Source: Chlorobiaceae bacterium (GTDB taxonomy: Bacteria; Bacteroidota; Chlorobiia; Chlorobiales; Chlorobiaceae). Taken from it: DNA of 64,000 nucleotides. Each line of letters begins with the position of its first letter. Position 1 is the stretch's first letter. The position numbers were made by a program, and so were the translations under genes. The stretch lies in the NCBI GenBank assembly GCA_013334225.1, contig JAAXXY010000008.1, positions 1-64,000 on the forward strand. Reading direction: 5' to 3'. A model generated the notes under the pieces. That model was not told where the DNA came from. It was given only the letters and a program-made list of their open reading frames with translations, and searched no databases. This document shows, piece after piece, positions 1 through 7,345 of the stretch.

Positions 1-47
1 GAGGTTTATATCAAACAGATGGGTACAAGCAAATTTACAAACGAGGT

Positions 48-266
48 TCAGCAACTCCTTGAGTTCTGAGTTTTGGCACTAACTGGCACAACTCGGGAGG
101 AAACGATTCCCCGGTCATCAACACCACAGATGATATAACCACCTGCAGTGTTCAGAAAACCGCAGGCAACCTTCCCCAGTTCAGCGATATTCCGGATAAC
201 GGATTTGAACTCGATGCGTTGGCCTTCACCAAGCGCGAGATAATCGTTGACAAAATCGGTGGTCAT
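48..266 (-). pseudogene. AlbA_2 (Schlafen-like) domain protein, 5' fragment
   Basis: The 72-residue reading frame begins with a good AlbA_2 N-terminus: a Glu-x-Gln-x-Ile-Glu-Phe-Lys start at about residues 14-21, a Gly-Phe-Leu-Asn-Thr-Ala-Gly-Gly segment, then Gly-Val-Asp-Asp-Arg-Gly. After that the frame loses similarity and stops at 48. In the neighbouring frame a plausible continuation (Pro-Glu-Leu-Cys-Gln) also soon stops. AlbA_2 proteins normally run several hundred residues, so this looks frameshifted and cut short. The start at 266 is supported by a near-perfect AAAGGAGGTGA a few bases upstream and by an ATGA overlap with the preceding DUF4062 gene. Such proteins are common inside type I restriction loci, which fits the context. 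Confidence 0.55.
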
Positions 267-913
267 GCGTCACCTCCTTTATCAGTAACAGACCCAACCG
301 GCTTGAAATTCTCCCTGATAAACGCTTCAACCTCCTGGTAACGGAAAAATTGTGCAGTCACAAATATGGAAGCATCACTGGAAGTACGGAACTTCTGAAC
401 CCAGTTACCTTGTCTTTCAGCAAGAGGTACAGTATCCGGAGCCTCAAGATCCATCGTGGCCTCTTCGTAAAGATCGATAATACGCAGATCTGTAAACACC
501 TGATTTCTGTCCAGATTCAGCTGTTCACGTCCGTTCTTTCCTTTGAATCCAAGATTGTTCAGCAGTGTACGCGCAAACACAACATGCTCATGCGCCAATA
601 TCCAGCGAGGCTTGTTCAACTCGATGGCTCTGAGCAACTCCTGATGTGTTATTGACCTGCGCAGGATCGTCTGGGTCCTGCCCGCTGCCATAGGATGGGG
701 TTATGATACCAAGAAACAGGTCGCAATGTTTTACAGCCTCAAGACAGTTTTGAAATGCTGTCCGGTTGGAAAATAAGGGACCGTTCCTTTGTGCGACATC
801 CAAACCTCGTAACCAAAAGAAGTCAGCAATGTATAGATTCGATCAAGCAACTCCTCGATACCGTAAACGGAGGAGGAGACCATCACAGTCTGTTTGGTCT
901 TTTCCGCCTTCAT
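263..913 (-). pseudogene. DUF4062-domain protein, two frameshifts
   Basis: Three overlapping frames together spell one DUF4062 protein. The first (from 913) has the N-terminal VMVSSSVYGI strand and a region ending near 778. The second carries a Cys-Leu-Glu-Ala-Val then Cys-Asp-Leu-Phe-Leu-Gly-Ile-Ile segment (about 780-680). The third (691-263) carries the Thr-His-Gln-Glu-Leu and Trp-Ile-Leu-Ala-His-Glu-His part to the end. Two frame changes, near 778 and 680-690, are needed. The start codon overlaps the stop of hsdM as ATGA, and its own stop overlaps the next gene's ATG. DUF4062 proteins are of unknown function and often sit in restriction/defence loci. The breaks may be real decay or sequencing errors. 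Confidence 0.6.
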
Positions 914-2381
914 GCAGTTTCCCGGTTTTCAAGCATGTTAAAAAGGCCGTTCATCGATTCACGCAAAGCCACAGAACTTTCCTGCCAGTTCGCAATGGCC
1001 TGTCTGAGGGAATCCTGCCCGTATGATTCAGTGTCTTCCGACACAACCTTCGGCTGATTCCTTCCACATCCCGGTACTCTTCGTACCAGCGATGGATGTT
1101 GTCCACATGCTCTGATAGCAGTTCGTTCTGGGCTCTTCCGGTTTTAAATTCCTTTGAAGCATCGATGAACAGAACCTTTTTGCGGCGGTTTGCTGGCTTG
1201 CTGTCGCGGAATACGAGCACACATGGAGCAAGGCCGGTACCGTAGAAAATATTCTGCCCAAGCCCGATGACTGCGTCGAGTATATCCATCTCCAACAGCT
1301 TGCGTCGGATTTCGCCTTCTTTTGACATTCGGAACAAGACTCCATGCGGTAAAACAACCGCCATTCTTCCGGTTTTGAAAACCATGGATCTGACCATGTG
1401 CTGAACCCACGCGAAGTCACCGGATTTTGCCGGAGGAAGCCCTGCGAAATTCCGGCCATATGGGGCGTTGATCCAGACATCGTCTCCCCACTTTTCTAGA
1501 GAAAAAGGTGGGTTGGCGATGACACAATCGAAAACGGCAAGACTGTCACCGGAATAAAAAGCAGGCATTCTCAGTGTATCACCCCGTTCGATATGGAAAT
1601 CTTCAGCACCATGAAGAAACAGGTTCATCCGTGCGATAGATGAAGTTGTCAGGTTCTTTTCCTGGCCATAAAGCTTGCCCAGCATGAGATTTTCGTTTCC
1701 ACCATACTCTTTGACATAGTGCAGGGCTTCGAGAAGCATGCCGCCCGTTCCACAGGCCGGGTCATAGATCGTCTCACCGGCTTTTGGAGCAAAAATACGA
1801 ACCATAAGCGTCACCACGGACCGGGGCGTATAGAATTCACCGGCCTTCTTGTTGGTGAGATCTGCAAATTTCTTGATCAGATATTCGTATGCCTGACCGA
1901 GAATGTCCGCCTTGCATTGTCCATTGCCCAGATCGAGCGATGAGAAATGTTCAATGAGATCCTTGAGCAGTGCATCTGAAAGGCGCTCCTTATTTATCCA
2001 CTGTGCATCGCCGAAAATGCCGTGCAAAGTATCAGGGGTGGCCTGCTTGATACTGCGCATGGCGCTCTGGAGCGCATGACCGATATTGATGCTTTTAGAC
2101 CGAATATCCGACCAATGGCAGTTCTCGGGAACCTGAAAACGGTGATTCTCACGAAAACAGGCAAATTCGAGGTCACCATGTGATACTTTCAGGGCATTCG
2201 CAAACTCTTCATCATAAACATCTGAGAGCCTTTTGAAAAACAGAAGCGGAAAAATATAGGTCTTGAAATCAGCGGCATCGACAGGACAGCGCAAGATATT
2301 CGCCGCCTCCCACAGATGACTGGAAAGCATTCCGATGTCGAGATCTACCTTACTCCTTTTGATGCCGTTCTTATTGCTCAT
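910..2381 (-). CDS. hsdM: type I restriction-modification DNA methyltransferase (HsdM), frameshifted near its 3' end
   Basis: This is an N6-adenine methyltransferase of the type I HsdM family. It has an N-terminal helical HsdM_N region, the SAM-binding Asp-Pro-Ala-Cys-Gly-Thr-Gly-Gly motif, and the catalytic Asn-Pro-Pro-Phe motif. Reading from the ATG at 2381, the frame runs well to Asp-Val-Glu-Gly-Ile-Ser-Arg near 1045 and then turns into nonsense. One missing base there would restore a Val-Val-Ser-Glu-Asp-Thr continuation that ends at 910-912 and overlaps the next ATG. Between that restored motif and the following Gly-Gln-Asp-Ser-Leu-Arg-Gln the protein also looks shorter than relatives as I recall them. 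No hsdS or hsdR is visible in the window; they may lie beyond position 1. An upstream ATG at 2435 is possible but overlaps the HTH gene. Confidence 0.8.
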
Positions 2382-2407
2382 ATCATAATTAAAATCATTT
2401 ATTTCTG

Positions 2408-2590
2408 TTAAGCGGCACCACCAGCTTTCACCCATTCATCAACCTCGTCTTTCTTGAACTTCCACAATCGGCCCATTCGATGGGCTGGCATACCGTTTTT
2501 GTTGATCCACTTGTACACCGTATCCGAACTGACCCCAAGATGGGTGCAAATCTCATGGATCGACAACCAACGGTCTTCAATGTTAACCAT
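2408..2590 (-). CDS. excisionase-family helix-turn-helix DNA-binding protein
   Basis: A complete 60-residue protein made almost wholly of a MerR/excisionase-type winged helix (HTH_17). It has Trp-Leu-Ser-Ile-His-Glu-Ile at residues 8-14, a Ser-Ser-Asp-Thr-Val-Tyr-Lys-Trp-Ile recognition helix, and the Gly-Arg-Leu-Trp-Lys-Phe-Lys-Lys-Asp-Glu-Val wing. It lies just upstream of hsdM on the same strand. Small proteins of this family often precede hsdM and probably regulate the locus. A role in site-specific excision cannot be excluded, but no integrase is visible nearby. Confidence 0.8.
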   Translation of the reverse strand: MVNIEDRWLSIHEICTHLGVSSDTVYKWINKNGMPAHRMGRLWKFKKDEVDEWVKAGGAA

Positions 2591-3017
2591 CTCGAAAACT
2601 CCCTAAATTGACTGGAGAAGAACTTGCTTTATAAATTGAGGTAAGACGATAATTGTAATTATACGAATACATTGCGCTATTCCTCAGTATTATAAGCCGA
2701 TTTCATCCGTTATCGCCGAGCAAAGCACCTGACTTACAGATGATCTTTCAATCCCTCATACTTTCACCGAAATCCGATTTATTCCTCAAATTCCACATGC
2801 TGTCATGATTGAATGTTGTCATGCATACATTTCATCATGAAAAATACCTTAACCTTCTCAAGAGGAAATCATTGGCAGAGCTATGCATCCAAAAAGGGAA
2901 AATCAGAACTCAAGAATGAGGGGTAGTGAAAAGCATCATTTCGTCGTCAAGTATCGACTCATGCATGATGCTCATCAATGCTTAATAAGGAGGGTAAACA
3001 CAGTAGATTGAATCCAT
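2591..3017. other. gene-free stretch, no feature recognised
   Basis: About 430 bases with stops in all frames between the HTH/hsdM block and the small minus-strand genes that end at 3018. It must hold the promoter of the HTH-hsdM operon on the minus strand, but I could not single out convincing -35/-10 boxes. No RNA gene, strong hairpin or repeat was seen. Confidence 0.4.
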
Positions 3018-3233
3018 TTATTCCTGTTTCACTTGTTTCATCCACGCACGAAACCCCTTGTCCCTTTTGAGATGATTCCTCAGAATCGCCTCAAGTACAA
3101 GAGATTCATCGGCGCCTTTCGTCTTTTCCTGTGCTGCCTTCACATAAAGGTCGAACTCATCTGATACCTCTTTCCTGATCCGGAACTTCCTGCTTACCGG
3201 TTCACTTTGCACCTGAATATCGAGATTGATCAT
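3018..3233 (-). CDS. small DNA-binding-like protein (ribbon-helix-helix or DUF2274-like)
   Basis: A 71-residue basic protein with a short N-terminal strand, then Phe-Arg-Ile-Arg-Lys-Glu-Val-Ser-Asp-Glu-Phe-Asp-Leu-Tyr and a second helix ending in a charged tail. The strand-helix-helix order resembles ribbon-helix-helix regulators, and the general pattern is like the plasmid-associated DUF2274 family. Neither assignment is secure. It is the last gene of a minus-strand run that starts with the toxin-antitoxin pair at 4224. Confidence 0.5.
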   Translation of the reverse strand: MINLDIQVQSEPVSRKFRIRKEVSDEFDLYVKAAQEKTKGADESLVLEAILRNHLKRDKGFRAWMKQVKQE

Positions 3234-3262
3234 ACTTGCTCAGGCAAAGCAAGTTCCAGTAT

Positions 3263-3571
3263 TCAACACTCCTCACCACCCTCTTCCGAATCCCACATCT
3301 CCCTGTAGCTGAGCACATAGTACGCAGCAGCTTCGGGATCGATGAAATAGTAGTGGCGGCAAAGCTTTCGAAAAAGCTCGACCATAGGGCCGTAGAAACA
3401 AAAATCAAGCAGGCGGTCAAGGGTATGCTCGATGTGTCGAATATCCCTGCTTTCGCTGCTGATTATGTTCTCGACAACTGGCGTATACTGCTGCACAGCT
3501 ACCGCTGCGAGCCGTTGCATCTCTTCTGCCAGTGCCCTTATCGAGCCGAAAGGTTCGTCTTGCGGATTCAA
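3263..3571 (-). CDS. hypothetical protein
   Basis: A 102-residue acidic protein, largely helical by eye, with no motif I recognise. It has no signal peptide or membrane span. It starts four bases after the stop of the HigA-like antitoxin gene and so is probably in the same transcript. It may be an accessory of the toxin-antitoxin module or only a neighbour. Confidence 0.5.
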   Translation of the reverse strand: MNPQDEPFGSIRALAEEMQRLAAVAVQQYTPVVENIISSESRDIRHIEHTLDRLLDFCFYGPMVELFRKLCRHYYFIDPEAAAYYVLSYREMWDSEEGGEEC

Positions 3572-3575
3572 GGGG

Positions 3576-3905
3576 TCAGGCGGTGCTCTTGCCCTGTTTT
3601 TTTGGAACGAGTTTTATCTCAAGCTCGCAACCAACAGCCTCTGCGTACTTCCTGAGGGTAGTTATAGAGGGGATGTGTTTTCCACCTGATTCCAACCGGG
3701 ATATTGCGCTCTTTGTAGTACCAATTTTTTGGGCGATCGACTCCTGAGTCAACCCCGAGTGCTGGCGTGCAAGAAGCAGCTCCCTTATAAGAGCATAGGC
3801 AGGAGCCAACGCCTCGTATTCCTTCCGAAACTCCTCATCTTTTTTCGCTTCACGAAGGAACTCCTCGTGGTCGTGAGAAACCGGTTTGTAGGACAGTTTA
3901 TCCAT
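3576..3905 (-). CDS. HigA-like antitoxin, XRE-family HTH
   Basis: A 109-residue protein with a Cro/C1-type helix-turn-helix at about residues 52-71 (Leu-Thr-Gln-Glu-Ser-Ile-Ala-Gln-Lys-Ile-Gly then Lys-Ser-Ala-Ile-Ser-Arg-Leu-Glu). A 40-residue N-terminal charged helix precedes it, as is usual for HigA/RelB-type XRE antitoxins. The start overlaps the end of the toxin gene by eight bases, giving the toxin-first order typical of higBA. The protein should bind and neutralise the toxin and repress the operon. Confidence 0.8.
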   Translation of the reverse strand: MDKLSYKPVSHDHEEFLREAKKDEEFRKEYEALAPAYALIRELLLARQHSGLTQESIAQKIGTTKSAISRLESGGKHIPSITTLRKYAEAVGCELEIKLVPKKQGKSTA

Positions 3906-4224
3906 GATGAACCTCTTTCATGCGTTTTCGTGCTATTGTCAATTCTCGTTTCGGTGTGGCTTGTGTCTTTTTGATGAATGCGTGAAGAATCACTATCCGC
4001 TTATTCTTTACAAAACAGTAGAATGATCTGCCGACTCCATCTTTCCCCCGTGCCCTGAGCTCGAACAGGCCACTACCCATGGCTTTTGAATGGGGCATTC
4101 TCAGGTCCGGCCCGAATTCCATCAACAACTCGATCAGACGGGCATAATCAGCCCGAACAGTTGCCGGCCAACAAGAAATTTCCTCTTTGACCTTTGAATG
4201 GAAATATTCGATGTCATAACCCAT
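3898..4224 (-). CDS. RelE/HigB-family toxin
   Basis: About 108 residues with the RelE/ParE fold pattern: a long helix rich in Lys/Glu, then Leu-Leu-Met-Glu-Phe-Gly-Pro-Asp-Leu, the Gly-Leu-Phe-Glu-Leu-Arg-Ala-Arg strand, an Arg-Ser-Phe-Tyr-Cys-Phe strand, and the C-terminal His-Ala-Phe-Ile-Lys-Lys-Thr-Gln motif with Arg/Lys-rich end. Proteins of this type are ribosome-dependent mRNA nucleases. The same frame is open up to 4371, but its first part reads into a dispersed repeat starting at 4327. I therefore prefer the ATG at 4224. No clear ribosome-binding site decides the start; a GGAGG lies about 26 bases upstream. Confidence 0.75.
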   Translation of the reverse strand: MGYDIEYFHSKVKEEISCWPATVRADYARLIELLMEFGPDLRMPHSKAMGSGLFELRARGKDGVGRSFYCFVKNKRIVILHAFIKKTQATPKRELTIARKRMKEVHHG

Positions 4225-4326
4225 AACGCACAAGTTAGCATTTATGGTAACCTCCCGCAAGTATTTTGTTCCAAACTCCTGCATGATGTCATGCATGCCC
4301 AACCGCAGGTCATAATGCTCTTTTAT

Positions 4327-4456
4327 ATTATTATTCCAGCGATTAAAACTGTCAATCCTGGTCAGCGACAACAGCTCCGATTCGTCATTCCGAGGCCGAT
4401 GCAGTCGGCTGAATAATCCATAAATTATTGTATAGTAAAAAAATGGATTCTGTCAG
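4327..4456. repeat. dispersed MITE-like repeat, 3'-truncated copy
   Basis: Carries the left end TTATTATTCCAGCGATTAAAAC, the unit TGTCAATCCTGGTCAGCGAC, and the hairpin part with GTCATTCCGAGG, GAATCCATAAATTATTGTAT and ATGGATTC. These match the copies at 15869-16075 and 19025-19185. The right terminal repeat is absent. It sits between the toxin gene and bshB1, directly upstream of both. Confidence 0.7.
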
Positions 4457-4572
4457 GCACGAAAAACCGGCTTGAAAAATGCTGATTGCAATTCGAGTCC
4501 TTATTACCATTTTGTAACTCGACACCCGAGAAATGTCATATTTTCTGGTGTAATGAAAATCATACCACATAC

Positions 4573-5334
4573 ATGATCAGTCAAATTAACGGTGCGCCTG
4601 AAAAGGTATATGCTCTCGCATTCGGAGCACATCCTGACGATGTCGAACTTTCCTGCGGGGCCACGCTTCTGAAAATCATCGATGAAGGCAACGATGTTGC
4701 CGTATGCGATCTCACGAAAGGCGAAATGGGAACTTACGGATCGGCTGAAACAAGAAAGGCCGAGGCGGATAAAGCAACCCGCATCATGGGCTACCGTTTC
4801 AGGGTAACCCTCGATCTCGGTGACTCGAAACTGTTCTATACGGAAGAAAATCTTGCCGAAATCATCCGGGTCATACGGCATTTCAAACCCGATGTGGTCT
4901 TTGCGAACGCTACCGACGAGCGCCATCCGGACCATATGAAAGCGTCAAAACTGGTCAGCGATGCCGTTTACTATGCAGGTCTGCAGCAGCTGCGAAGCGA
5001 CCTCGCAGGAGTTCGCCAGGAGCCCCACCGTCCCCGACATCTGCTTCATTATATCCAGTTCAAACATCTCGAACCGGACATCATCGTCGATGTCTCCGAT
5101 ACATTCGTGAAATCAAAGAAAGGGGTTCTCGCTTTTGAATCGCAGTTTTACCGTGAAGACAGAGCGGACGAGCAGAAAACCCTGATCAAGAGAAAGGAGT
5201 TTCTTACTGCCCTCGAAGCCCGAAGCCGATATTTCGGCGAGCAGATCGGCGTCATGTACGGCGAAGGGTTCCTCTGTCCCTCCAAAATAGCGGTCCACTC
5301 TTTCAAAACCTCTTTCCCCGGGATGAACACTTGA
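4573..5334 (+). CDS. bshB1: bacillithiol biosynthesis deacetylase BshB1-like (PIG-L/LmbE family)
   Basis: A 253-residue zinc-dependent N-deacetylase. The Ala-His-Pro-Asp-Asp-Val-Glu motif at residues 19-25 and His-Pro-Asp-His at 118-121 provide the zinc ligands and catalytic Asp of the PIG-L fold. Length and the Phe-Glu-Ser-Gln-Phe region fit BshB1, which removes the acetyl group from GlcNAc-malate in bacillithiol synthesis. Green sulfur bacteria are reported to make N-methyl-bacillithiol, so the gene fits the host. The frame is open from 4486, but the first 29 codons look non-coding, so I start at the Met at 4573. No strong ribosome-binding site is visible. It appears to be a single-gene unit ending at a terminator. 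Confidence 0.85.
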   Translation: MISQINGAPEKVYALAFGAHPDDVELSCGATLLKIIDEGNDVAVCDLTKGEMGTYGSAETRKAEADKATRIMGYRFRVTLDLGDSKLFYTEENLAEIIRVIRHFKPDVVFANATDERHPDHMKASKLVSDAVYYAGLQQLRSDLAGVRQEPHRPRHLLHYIQFKHLEPDIIVDVSDTFVKSKKGVLAFESQFYREDRADEQKTLIKRKEFLTALEARSRYFGEQIGVMYGEGFLCPSKIAVHSFKTSFPGMNT

Positions 5335-5353
5335 TAATAACCGTTCCATATCG

Positions 5354-5389
5354 CAGAAAAGCCGCCTGTTTTTCGAGGCGGCTTTTCTG
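5354..5389. terminator. bidirectional Rho-independent terminator
   Basis: A perfect inverted repeat, CAGAAAAGCCGCCT (5354-5367) and AGGCGGCTTTTCTG (5376-5389), with an 8-base loop. A/T runs on both outer arms let it serve bshB1 on the plus strand and the peptidase gene ending at 5413 on the minus strand. Confidence 0.85.
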
Positions 5390-5412
5390 AAACAAACAGA
5401 CACTGCTCAGAA

Positions 5413-6330
5413 TCAGCTTACCTTGAACTCACCCGTATCGATCCATTCATTTTTCAGAAGAGACCACCAGTCGAGCGCCAGGCCTTTCAGAACGTAGTCA
5501 TAAGGCAACCATCCATATCCGGCATCTCCCCATTCCGTTCCCCATGAATTTCTGATCAGAAGTGCCCCTTTGGTTTCAATACCGCCAGTATTGGTGTTCT
5601 GTATTTTGATCTTGTCATCGAATCCGAAAGCTCCTACGGCATGTCCGCCGAGTATTTTCTCACCATTCGACGGAAACGGTATCAAACCGGTCATGTCCGC
5701 CTGGGAGATGGAACTGAAAACCGTAAACCCGAACATCGAAGGCAAACCCGCCATGAGCAAGGTTTTTATCTGGGCAAGAAGCAAGTTGCGTGCCATCCCT
5801 TCGGGATCGAGGCGGTAATAACTGATTGCCTGGTAATTCTGTGCAAAAGCATAGCAGAAAGCAGACGGTTCCTTTTCGAAATCGCCGATAACATACGGCC
5901 AGTACTCCTCAGGCGGTACACCCATAAGTACAAGAGCCTCCATGGTCGAACGGAGAAATGCGCCCGTATCGCCTGTCCAGTTCAGCAGGTTCCGGGTAAC
6001 CTTGTACAGGAACAGCCTCGATGCATCGATATGTTTTCCGAATGCCCTCCGCTCGAAATATTCGACGATGCCGACTCCGGCATGGGCTGTGCAGGCACCG
6101 ATGCTCTCCTGGTTTTCAATCGGAGAACACCATTGCCTGAGATCGACAGAAAAGGGAAAACTTTTAACCGGTTTCATGGCACCGGCTTCCGTAAGCATAG
6201 CTTTGACAGAATCCTTCTCGCCGAGTTTCTTCTTGCGCAGAGACACCTTGTTCTGCTCTGCAGTGTAATCCCTCGCGTCAGGATAATCTGGCAACCAGCC
6301 CAATCCGTGACGTTTCGATGCTTGATCCAT
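5413..6330 (-). CDS. papain-like (C1 family) cysteine peptidase
   Basis: A 305-residue protein with the papain catalytic set: Gln74 (oxyanion), Cys80 in Gln-Glu-Ser-Ile-Gly-Ala-Cys-Thr-Ala-His-Ala, His230 in Gly-Gly-His-Ala-Val, and Asn261 in Ile-Arg-Asn-Ser-Trp-Gly-Thr-Glu-Trp-Gly. There is no signal peptide, so it is cytoplasmic or exported by another route. The N-terminal 60 residues may act as a short propeptide. The start at 6330 has AGGAGAGG seven bases upstream; a longer frame to 6375 lacks this. It lies downstream of a GH19 lysozyme-like gene on the same strand, with 148 bases between. The substrate is unknown. Confidence 0.85.
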   Translation of the reverse strand: MDQASKRHGLGWLPDYPDARDYTAEQNKVSLRKKKLGEKDSVKAMLTEAGAMKPVKSFPFSVDLRQWCSPIENQESIGACTAHAGVGIVEYFERRAFGKHIDASRLFLYKVTRNLLNWTGDTGAFLRSTMEALVLMGVPPEEYWPYVIGDFEKEPSAFCYAFAQNYQAISYYRLDPEGMARNLLLAQIKTLLMAGLPSMFGFTVFSSISQADMTGLIPFPSNGEKILGGHAVGAFGFDDKIKIQNTNTGGIETKGALLIRNSWGTEWGDAGYGWLPYDYVLKGLALDWWSLLKNEWIDTGEFKVS

Positions 6331-6478
6331 AGTTCCTCTCCTTGCATTGTTTATTAAAACTGCCTCTTGTAACAACCTGAAATTGCAGAATCATGAAAAT
6401 CACTCTATTCCGGCACAAATGATGATTGCCGCCGATTCAAGAAAGGGTATGCTTTAAAGAGCAAATAAAGTGCAGCGT

Positions 6479-7063
6479 TCAGGTCAGCACCCGTTTTGCG
6501 GCAGCGTAATACTTCTTGCGTTCATCCATACCGTTGTATCCACCGTTTATGGTAATGCTGATGAACTCGACGGGAGAGACATCGATCAGCTCTCCTTTGT
6601 ATTTCTTTTTCAACAGGTCGCTGTCGGGGTGATTGGCTGTATCGTTGAGTCCTCGCGTTCTCCAGTATTCACAGGCACTCCAGACAGCGAATTCCGGCTG
6701 TTCAAGAAGCTCGGGAGTGTTGATGAACATGTCCCGGCGGCCTCTTTTGAGGCCAAGCTGCAGGTAGTTCGCCCGGCCTGTGGTCTGAAAAATTCCCCGG
6801 CCCCTGAACCTGACTCCGTCACTCGGCCGGGTGTTGCCGAGATCGGCACGGCCTTCATAAGCCCTGCCTGAAGCATACTCCCGCAGGGTTTTGAAGTGAT
6901 CGGTCTCGTGGCATGCCTGCGCGAGGAAATGGGCAAATTCCTGCGGCGAATCGATCTCATACGTTGGACATATTTTGTTGATCCATTCGGCAAGCGGCGG
7001 CATCAGAGGGGTAGATTTACCGGCAATGGCCGATAAATGATCGGGTGTGACGATGTATGCCAT
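6479..7063 (-). CDS. glycoside hydrolase family 19 (chitinase/phage-type endolysin)
   Basis: A 194-residue single-domain GH19 protein. It carries Ala-Gln-Ala-Cys-His-Glu-Thr-Asp-His-Phe at residues 48-57, whose Glu53 is the likely general acid, the Tyr-Glu-Gly-Arg region near 70, and Phe-Arg-Gly-Arg-Gly-Ile-Phe-Gln-Thr-Thr-Gly-Arg near 86-97. The compact size without signal peptide or carbohydrate-binding domain matches phage endolysins of this family rather than secreted plant-like chitinases. It should cleave peptidoglycan (or chitin). No other phage genes are around, so it may be a domesticated lysin. It could act with the C1 peptidase just downstream. Confidence 0.85.
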   Translation of the reverse strand: MAYIVTPDHLSAIAGKSTPLMPPLAEWINKICPTYEIDSPQEFAHFLAQACHETDHFKTLREYASGRAYEGRADLGNTRPSDGVRFRGRGIFQTTGRANYLQLGLKRGRRDMFINTPELLEQPEFAVWSACEYWRTRGLNDTANHPDSDLLKKKYKGELIDVSPVEFISITINGGYNGMDERKKYYAAAKRVLT

Positions 7064-7345
7064 ATGCAGTTCCTGATAAGGTTACTCAAGCAAACCCGGA
7101 ATGAACTGAAGTATGTGAAATGAGGTCTGTTTCAAATGTAAAAAAATAGATTGAAACAGACTAACAAAGCGGCCTCGGCCCCTGACTTGCGACCGGGCTT
7201 TTCCAAAAAAAAACAATTCACTGAGTTACCCGTGCAGCTCGAAACATGTTTCCGCCTGTAAATCACTCTTCCTGAAAACATTGAACGGACGAAAGTTTAA
7301 AAAAAGTATAAACTTGGCTACTTTGTCATCTGCGGCAGTTGCAAC

